Source: Streptomyces cellulosae
GTDB lineage: Bacteria; Actinomycetota; Actinomycetes; Streptomycetales; Streptomycetaceae
NCBI GenBank assembly: GCA_014655195.1
Contig: BNBH01000015.1
Span: 62,001 to 126,000, forward strand
DNA length: 64,000 nt
Direction of reading: 5' to 3'
How positions within the stretch are numbered: the stretch's first letter is position 1; each line of letters begins with the position of its first letter. Positions 57,637-64,000 of the stretch are shown one piece after another. Under the pieces are notes generated by a model. It was not told where the DNA came from. It was given only the letters and a program-made list of their open reading frames with translations, and searched no databases. The translations under genes and the position numbers were made by a program.

Positions 57637-60236
57637 TGCCCACGGACACCTCGACCATCGTGCTCGTCGGCCACGGCATGGTCGGCCAGCGCTTCCTGGA
57701 GGCGCTCGCCGAGCGCGGCCTGACCGCCACGCACCGCGTGGTCGTGCTGTGCGAGGAGCCGCGTCCGGCCTACGACCGCGTGCAGCTCACCTCGTACTTC
57801 TCGGGGCGGACGCCCGAGGACCTGTCGCTGACGGACCTGACGTTCATCGAGGACCACGGCATCGAGCTGCACGTCGGCGACCCGGCCGAGCACGTGGACC
57901 GCGAGGCGCGCACGGTGACCGCCCGCTCGGGCCTGGTCGTCGGGTACGACGTCCTCGTGCTGGCGACCGGCTCCTACCCGTTCGTGCCGCCGGTGCCGAA
58001 CAAGGACGCCGAGGGCTGCTTCGTCTACCGCACCGTCGAGGACCTGCTCGCCATCGAGGAGTACGCGCGGAGCAGGGCGAAGACGGGCGCGGTGGTCGGC
58101 GGCGGTCTGCTCGGTCTGGAGGCGGCCGGCGCGCTGAAGGGCCTCGGACTCACGTCGCACATCGTGGAGTTCGCGCCGCGGCTGATGCCGGTGCAGGTCG
58201 ACGAGGGCGGCGGCGCGGCGCTGCTGCGCACCATCGAGGACATGGGGCTGAGTGTCCACACGGGCGTCGGCACCCAGGAGATCGTGGTCGACGACTCCGG
58301 CGCGGTCACCGGCATGAAGCTGTCCGACGGCTCCGAACTCGCCGCCGACATGGTGGTGTTCTCCGCCGGTGTCCGCCCCCGCGACCAGCTGGCCCGCGAC
58401 TGCGGCCTGGCGGTCGGCGAGCGCGGCGGCATCTCCGTCGACGAGCAGTGCCGCACGGTCACCGACCCGCACGTGTTCGCGATCGGCGAGTGCGCGCTGG
58501 CCTCCGACGGCCGCGTGTACGGCCTGGTCGCGCCCGGTTACGAGCAGGCGGAGACGGCCGCGGCGACCATCGCCGAGGACGAGGCCTCCTTCACCGGCGC
58601 GGACCTGTCGACCAAGCTGAAGCTGCTCGGCGTGGACGTGGCGTCCTTCGGCGACGCGCACGGCACCGCCGAGGACTGCCTGGACGTCGTCTACTCCGAC
58701 TCCCGCGCGGGCCTCTACAAGAAGCTGGTGATCGGCAAGGACGGCACACTGCTCGGCGGCATCCTGGTCGGCGACGCGGAGGCGTACGGCACGCTGCGCG
58801 CGTTCACCGGCTCTGTGCCGCCGGTCGCGCCGGAGTCGCTGGTGCTGCCCGCGGGGGCCGGCGCCCCGGCCGCGCTCGGCCCGTCCGCGCTGCCCGACGA
58901 CGCGGTCGTCTGCTCCTGCCACAACGTCACCAAGGGCACGATCCGCGGCGCGGTCACCGACCACAGCTGCACCACCGTGCCCGAGGTGAAGAAGTGCACC
59001 AAGGCCGGTACCGGCTGCGGCAGTTGCGTGAAGGTGCTGGGCCAGCTGCTGGACGCCGAGCTGGAGGCGAACGGCGTCGAGGTCGACAAGGGCCTGTGCG
59101 GCTGCTTCTCCCAGACCCGCGAGGAGCTGTACGAGATCGTCCTCGCCCTGCGCATCGCCTCCCACCGCGAGCTACTGGACCGCCACGGCCGCGAGGAGGC
59201 GCGCGGCGGCGACGGCTGCGAGGTGTGCAAGCCGGCGGTCGGCTCGATCATCGCGTCCCTGGCCCCGGCGATCGGCGCGAGCACCTACGTCCTCGACGGC
59301 GAGCAGGCGGCCCTCCAGGACACCAACGACCACTTCCTCGCCAACCTGCAGAAGAACGGCTCGTACTCGGTGGTGCCGCGCATCCCCGGCGGGGAGATCG
59401 CACCCGAGAAGCTGATCGTGATCGGCGAGATCGCCCGCGACTTCGGGCTCTACACGAAGATCACCGGCGGTCAGCGGATCGACATGTTCGGCGCGCGCGT
59501 CGAGCAGCTGCCGCTGATCTGGGCCCGGCTGGTCGACGCCGGCTTCGAGTCGGGCCACGCGTACGGCAAGTCGCTGCGCACGGTGAAGTCCTGCGTGGGG
59601 CAGACCTGGTGCCGGTACGGCGTGCAGGACTCGGTGCGGATGGCGATCGACCTGGAGCTGCGCTACCGGGGGCTCAGGTCGCCGCACAAGCTGAAGTCGG
59701 CGGTCTCCGGCTGCCAGCGCGAATGCGCGGAGGCCCGGTCGAAGGACTTCGGCGTCATCGCCACCGCGGCCGGCTGGAACCTGTACGTCGGCGGCAACGG
59801 CGGCGCCACCCCGCGCCACGCCGACCTGCTGGCGCAGGACCTCTCCGACGCCGAACTGATCCGTCTGATCGACCGGTTCCTGATGTTCTACATCCGCACC
59901 GCCGACCGGCTGGAGCGCACCAGCGTCTGGCTGGACCGGATCCCCGGGGGCCTGGACCACGTACGGGACGTGGTGGTGCACGACTCGCTGGGCATCTGCG
60001 ACGAGCTGGAGGCGCTGATGGCCGCGCATGTCGCGCACTACCGCGACGAGTGGGCCGAGACGATCAACGACCCGGAGAAGCTGGCCCGGTTCGTGTCCTT
60101 CGTCAACGCCCCGGACACCCCCGACCCGGTGGTCGCCTTCGTCCCCGAACGCGACCAGATCAAGCCCGACCTGCCCCTGCTGAGCATCGGCCTGCGTCCC
60201 GCCGACGACGTCCTGGAAGGAAGCGCACAGCGATGA
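57636..60236 (+). CDS. nirB: Nitrite reductase (NADH) large subunit
   Basis: The product has 866 residues. The N-terminal FAD/NADH part has LVGHGMVGQRFLEAL, VVGGGLLGLEAAGAL and HVFAIGECALA. A BFD-like 2Fe-2S domain follows near residues 425-470 (VCSCHNVTKG and GTGCGSC). The nitrite/sulfite reductase part carries the siroheme-4Fe-4S ligands CVGQTWC and CQREC at about 650-695. It reduces nitrite to ammonium with NADH. The ATG overlaps the upstream stop by one base, and the stop overlaps nirD. Siroheme supply probably involves the chelatase at 46155. Confidence 0.95.
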   Translation: MPTDTSTIVLVGHGMVGQRFLEALAERGLTATHRVVVLCEEPRPAYDRVQLTSYFSGRTPEDLSLTDLTFIEDHGIELHVGDPAEHVDREARTVTARSGLVVGYDVLVLATGSYPFVPPVPNKDAEGCFVYRTVEDLLAIEEYARSRAKTGAVVGGGLLGLEAAGALKGLGLTSHIVEFAPRLMPVQVDEGGGAALLRTIEDMGLSVHTGVGTQEIVVDDSGAVTGMKLSDGSELAADMVVFSAGVRPRDQLARDCGLAVGERGGISVDEQCRTVTDPHVFAIGECALASDGRVYGLVAPGYEQAETAAATIAEDEASFTGADLSTKLKLLGVDVASFGDAHGTAEDCLDVVYSDSRAGLYKKLVIGKDGTLLGGILVGDAEAYGTLRAFTGSVPPVAPESLVLPAGAGAPAALGPSALPDDAVVCSCHNVTKGTIRGAVTDHSCTTVPEVKKCTKAGTGCGSCVKVLGQLLDAELEANGVEVDKGLCGCFSQTREELYEIVLALRIASHRELLDRHGREEARGGDGCEVCKPAVGSIIASLAPAIGASTYVLDGEQAALQDTNDHFLANLQKNGSYSVVPRIPGGEIAPEKLIVIGEIARDFGLYTKITGGQRIDMFGARVEQLPLIWARLVDAGFESGHAYGKSLRTVKSCVGQTWCRYGVQDSVRMAIDLELRYRGLRSPHKLKSAVSGCQRECAEARSKDFGVIATAAGWNLYVGGNGGATPRHADLLAQDLSDAELIRLIDRFLMFYIRTADRLERTSVWLDRIPGGLDHVRDVVVHDSLGICDELEALMAAHVAHYRDEWAETINDPEKLARFVSFVNAPDTPDPVVAFVPERDQIKPDLPLLSIGLRPADDVLEGSAQR

Positions 60237-60586
60237 CCCTGGCACTCGAGACGACCACCGGCCTGACCGTTCAACTCCGTCTGGCGGACGACTGGTTCGA
60301 GGTCTGCGGCCTCGACCGGCTGGTCCCGGGACGGGGCGTGGCCGCCCTGCTGCCCGACGGCCGGCAGGCCGCCGTCTTCACCGACCGTGCGGGCCGTCTG
60401 TACGCGATCGACAACCGTGACCCGTTCACGGGCGCGGCGGTCCTCTCCCGCGGCCTCACCGGCAGCCACAAGGGCCGCCCGTTCGTCGCCTCCCCGCTCC
60501 AGAAGCAGCGCTTCGACCTGGAGACGGGCCGCTGTCTCGACGACGACACGGTCCGCGTGGCGACGTACGAGGTCAAGGCGGCCTGA
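60233..60586 (+). CDS. nirD: Nitrite reductase small subunit
   Basis: The product has 117 residues with a Rieske-like fold but without the Cys-His cluster ligands, as is normal for NirD. VCGLDRLVPGRGVAALLPDG and DNRDPFTGAAVLSRGL are family patterns. It binds NirB and is needed for its activity. The ATG overlaps the nirB stop (ATGA). A strong terminator follows 22 bases after the stop. Confidence 0.93.
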   Translation: MTLALETTTGLTVQLRLADDWFEVCGLDRLVPGRGVAALLPDGRQAAVFTDRAGRLYAIDNRDPFTGAAVLSRGLTGSHKGRPFVASPLQKQRFDLETGRCLDDDTVRVATYEVKAA

Positions 60587-60607
60587 GCGGGGCCGCTGCC
60601 GAGCAGT

Positions 60608-60651
60608 ACAGGACCGTGCGACACCCGGACGGGGGTGCCGCACGGTCCTGT
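60608..60651. terminator. Terminator of the nir operon
   Basis: A 13-bp perfect stem (60608-60620 with 60639-60651) has a further inner pairing. It lies between the nirD stop and the end of the minus-strand gene fragment. Confidence 0.8.
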
Positions 60652-60664
60652 GCTGCGGGATGCC

Positions 60665-61112
60665 CTACCAGCGGTGGGCGTCGGCGTACTCGCCGGATTG
60701 CGGCCCGACGTCGACGTCGAACCACTCGGCGTCGGGGGTGACGGAGCCGGCGGGTACGGTCTCGGGCCACCCGGGGCCGGCGGGGGGTGCGGTCCGGGGT
60801 TCGGGGGCGTTCCATGCGGCGACGGGGCCTGTGCCCTCCGTCGGCTGCGGACGCTGTCCGAGGTGGCCGTCGGCGGTGCGCGTGCGTGCGGCCAGGTTCT
60901 CCAGCCGGCCGCCGGCCTTGGCGGATGCGCCCTGCCCCCCGGGGCGTGACGCCCGCCGCCGTTTCCGACCGGCGGTCCTTCGCCGTGTTCGGCATCAGCA
61001 GTTCCACCCGCAGGCCCGGACCGCGCTGCCGGGCGGTGAACTCCTCGACCTGGTTGCGGCAGGCGTGGTCCAGGTGTGTGACGCCGGTCAGGTCGAGGCG
61101 GATGCCGTGTAG
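60665..61112 (-). pseudogene. Decayed C-terminal fragment of a STAS/SulP-like protein
   Basis: On the minus strand from about 61112, one frame reads a STAS-like segment (GIRLDLTGVTHLDHACRN, then VEEFTARQRGPGLRVELLMP) with no start codon or membrane domain before it. Near 60935-60944 the run CCCCCCGGGG separates this frame from a second one. The second frame continues with RLENLAARTRTADGH and ends in a plausible acidic tail (AEWFDVDVG...) at TAG 60665-60667. It is therefore 5' truncated and frameshifted. A SulP-type anion transporter C-terminus is the nearest match I know. The frameshift alone could be a sequencing slip, but the missing N-terminus could not. Confidence 0.5.
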
Positions 61113-61135
61113 CGGAGAGCTACCCTCCGGTCACG

Positions 61136-61199
61136 TCACGTTCGTATCACAGGACGTTCATATCCCCGACACATCTCGCACGCCCCAGTAGCTTCGTCA
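61136..61199 (+). promoter_or_regulatory. Conserved upstream module of the first excalibur gene
   Basis: TCACGTTCGTATCACAGG (61136-61153) and AGTAGCTTCGTCA (61187-61199) recur upstream of the second excalibur gene with near-identical spacing (51 versus 53 bases). GTCAC-n6-ATCAC inside the first block is an 11-bp-phased direct repeat, as used by OmpR-type regulators such as MtrA. TAGCTT in the second block may be the -10. Confidence 0.55.
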
Positions 61200-61247
61200 G
61201 CCTCGTTCCAAGCACACGCTTTCGACCGACCTGGGGGGCTCCTCACC

Positions 61248-61670
61248 ATGATCCCGTTCCGTACCTCAGCCGCCGCACTGTTCGCCGCCGTCGCCCTCGC
61301 CGCCGTACCGGCCACGGCCGTGGCGCACAACGGCAGCCACCCGTTCGAGAACTGCACCGAGGCGTACGACAACGGGTACAGCAACATCCCCGAGGGCGAC
61401 GAGCACTACGGCGAGCACCTCGACCGGGACAAGGACGGCATCGGCTGCGACCAGCCGCCGTCGGACTTCGTGCCGCGCGACGAGAGCGACGACGACGCGG
61501 GCGCGGGTGCCGGTGACGGCGGTGCGAAGGAGGAGGACGACGGCGGCACCGACCTCGCCGAGACCGGCGGCAGCGACACCACGCCGTACATCGCGGCGGC
61601 CGGCGGGGCCGTCGTGCTGCTCGGCGGCGGCCTGATGATCGCCGCCCGCAAGCGCCGCGAGAACCGCTGA
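61248..61670 (+). CDS. Excalibur-domain surface protein with LAETG sorting signal
   Basis: The product has 140 residues. A Sec signal peptide ends near AVA-HNG (residues 24-27). A single excalibur calcium-binding domain follows, with CTEAYDNGYSNIPEGDEHYG and DRDKDGIGCD (DxDxDGxxCE pattern). An acidic Gly/Asp linker leads to LAETGG, a hydrophobic helix and the basic tail RKRREN. LAETG is a class E-type sortase signal, so the protein should be linked to peptidoglycan. The ATG at 61248 lies after a GGGGGGCTCCTC leader. A strong terminator follows. Confidence 0.88.
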   Translation: MIPFRTSAAALFAAVALAAVPATAVAHNGSHPFENCTEAYDNGYSNIPEGDEHYGEHLDRDKDGIGCDQPPSDFVPRDESDDDAGAGAGDGGAKEEDDGGTDLAETGGSDTTPYIAAAGGAVVLLGGGLMIAARKRRENR

Positions 61671-61680
61671 CCAACTCCCG

Positions 61681-61714
61681 AGAGGGAGGCCGGACTTCCG
61701 GCCCCCCTCTTTTT
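61681..61714 (+). terminator. Rho-independent terminator
   Basis: The stem GAGGG-A-GGCCGG pairs with CCGGCC-C-CCCTC (one A/C mismatch) around a four-base loop, followed by TTTTT. It lies between the two excalibur genes. Confidence 0.85.
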
Positions 61715-61837
61715 CACTCCCGCCGCCGCGACGATCCGCCCCCTCCGGACCACGCCCAGTTCGCGCACCCCTTCTGACCTGGCAAGCGACAGGAAGAACC
61801 CCCTCCGTTCGTGGCGTTGAGCCACCGTTTCATCACA

Positions 61838-61903
61838 TCACGTTCACATCACAGGTCGCTCGTGACCCTCCGCAGCACAGCCGCACCGGCAGTAACTTCG
61901 TCA
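61838..61903 (+). promoter_or_regulatory. Conserved upstream module of the second excalibur gene
   Basis: TCACGTTCACATCACAGG (61838-61855) and AGTAACTTCGTCA (61891-61903) match the module at 61136-61199 with only three substitutions in total. ATCAC-n6-ATCAC is the phased repeat, and TAACTT may be the -10. Confidence 0.55.
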
Positions 61904-61952
61904 CGCCACAGCCCGGTCAACGGCACCCGCACTCGGACAGGGGGCATTTGCC

Positions 61953-62360
61953 ATGCACCTGACACGACACACCCTCACGGCCCTCGCCGCCCTCACCCTG
62001 GCCGTTCTCCCCGCCACCGCGTCGGCCCACGACGGGGACCACCCGTTCAAGACCTGCGCGGAGGCGTACGACAACGGCTGGGCGAGGATCTCCAGCGGGG
62101 ACGACCACTACGGTCCCGCGCTGGACCCGGACGGCGACGGCGTCGCCTGCGACGAACCGCCCGCCGGTTTCATCCCGCGCGACGACACCGCGATCGACGA
62201 CGGGAACGCGACTCCCGTGGCCGGCACCACCCAGGCCGCCACGGGCGACGACTCGGGGCCGGACGACGGCCTCACCACCTACGTGACCATAGGCGTGGCC
62301 GCCGTGGTCCTCGCCGGAGGCGCCGTGCTCCTCGCCTCCCGCCTGCGCCGCGACACCTGA
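61953..62360 (+). CDS. Excalibur-domain membrane-anchored protein (paralogue)
   Basis: The product has 135 residues. A signal peptide ends near ASA-HDG. An excalibur domain follows (CAEAYDNGWARISSGDDHYG and DPDGDGVACD), then a Thr/Asp linker, a C-terminal helix and the short basic end SRLRRDT. It is a tandem duplicate of the protein at 61248 but has no LAXTG motif before the helix. It is therefore predicted to stay in the membrane rather than be sorted to the wall. Its upstream region is also duplicated, which suggests that both respond to the same signal. Confidence 0.85.
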   Translation: MHLTRHTLTALAALTLAVLPATASAHDGDHPFKTCAEAYDNGWARISSGDDHYGPALDPDGDGVACDEPPAGFIPRDDTAIDDGNATPVAGTTQAATGDDSGPDDGLTTYVTIGVAAVVLAGGAVLLASRLRRDT

Positions 62361-62397
62361 CCCGCCCCACAGGGCGCGTCGCGCGCGGACGACGGAA

Positions 62398-62427
62398 GGG
62401 GCGGCACCCCCGCACGGGTGCCGCCCC
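62398..62427. terminator. Bidirectional terminator
   Basis: A 12-bp perfect stem (62398-62409 with 62416-62427) around six bases lies between the convergent excalibur and ppdK genes. Confidence 0.8.
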
Positions 62428-62512
62428 TCCTTCGTGATCCGGAGCCGTCGCCGATCGGTGAGGGTGGTCGGGTGACAGACGACGGCCCCGGGGTCCTGCG
62501 CGCCCCGAGGGG

Positions 62513-64000
<1,488 letters not shown>

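Noticed and set aside
60573..61007. 144-residue minus-strand frame read as one intact protein
   Set aside because: It switches from STAS-like sequence to Arg-rich nonsense at the CCCCCCGGGG run, while the natural-looking tail lies in another frame. It is better treated as a frameshifted remnant.

Overview
The window is a chromosomal segment of a high-GC actinomycete, almost certainly Streptomyces. The evidence is the very strong G/C bias at third codon positions, the many GTG starts and ATGA/GTGA overlaps, and the gene set itself: hrdA next to dnaG and dgt, an isolated Mbl-type actin gene, matB, nasA, nirBD, excalibur and sortase proteins. The order matches, as far as I recall, one arm of the conserved Streptomyces core. 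No prophage, integrase, transposase, CRISPR array, rRNA or replication origin was seen.

Layout. 1-3.4 kb: 3' part of a GH35 beta-galactosidase and a convergent GH51 arabinofuranosidase. 3.7-9.4 kb: a compact operon of three paralogous seven-helix membrane proteins, an ImmA/IrrE-type metallopeptidase and a FAD oxidoreductase. This is the best candidate for an undescribed system. 9.4-12.7 kb: SMP-30 lactonase with its IclR regulator, and a PucR-type regulator with a tiny membrane protein. 12.9-25.2 kb: a long co-directional cell-envelope locus (DUF3068, GT4, methyltransferases, a giant AftD-like arabinofuranosyltransferase, a HHxxxDG acyltransferase, an EamA-like exporter, Trm112-like, FkbM). 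25.2-31.3 kb: an ATP-grasp ligase, then a malonate island (GntR regulator, MatC-like permease, MatB, fused AccDA carboxyltransferase).

31.5-36.1 kb: Mbl, a STAS-ANTAR protein, a small repeat protein, one CAU tRNA and two identical tRNA-Asn genes, a small membrane-anchored protein and a FGGY kinase. 36.2-39.9 kb: a heterodimeric ABC exporter. 39.9-46.1 kb (minus strand): hrdA, dnaG, a ferredoxin-reductase-like flavoprotein and dgt. 46.2-60.6 kb: nitrogen assimilation genes (CbiX-type chelatase, nasA, a NirB-like flavoprotein, nirB, nirD) interleaved with a VapBC-like pair, an M4 metalloprotease, a sortase F with a secreted neighbour, a PASTA-like lipoprotein and a TSUP permease. 60.7-64 kb: a decayed STAS/SulP-like fragment, two tandem excalibur surface proteins, and the 3' part of pyruvate phosphate dikinase.

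How the parts connect. NasA reduces nitrate and NirBD reduces nitrite, with siroheme probably supplied through the chelatase. nasA and the nir operon carry GlnR-like boxes with identical geometry and identical distance to the start codon. The malonate regulator and permease genes are divergent, and a near-perfect pair of inverted 24-bp operators lies between them. Several minus-strand and plus-strand genes (dnaG, dgt, the TSUP gene, the antitoxin, possibly the FGGY kinase) have a -10-like hexamer 6-7 bases before the start codon, which predicts leaderless mRNAs.
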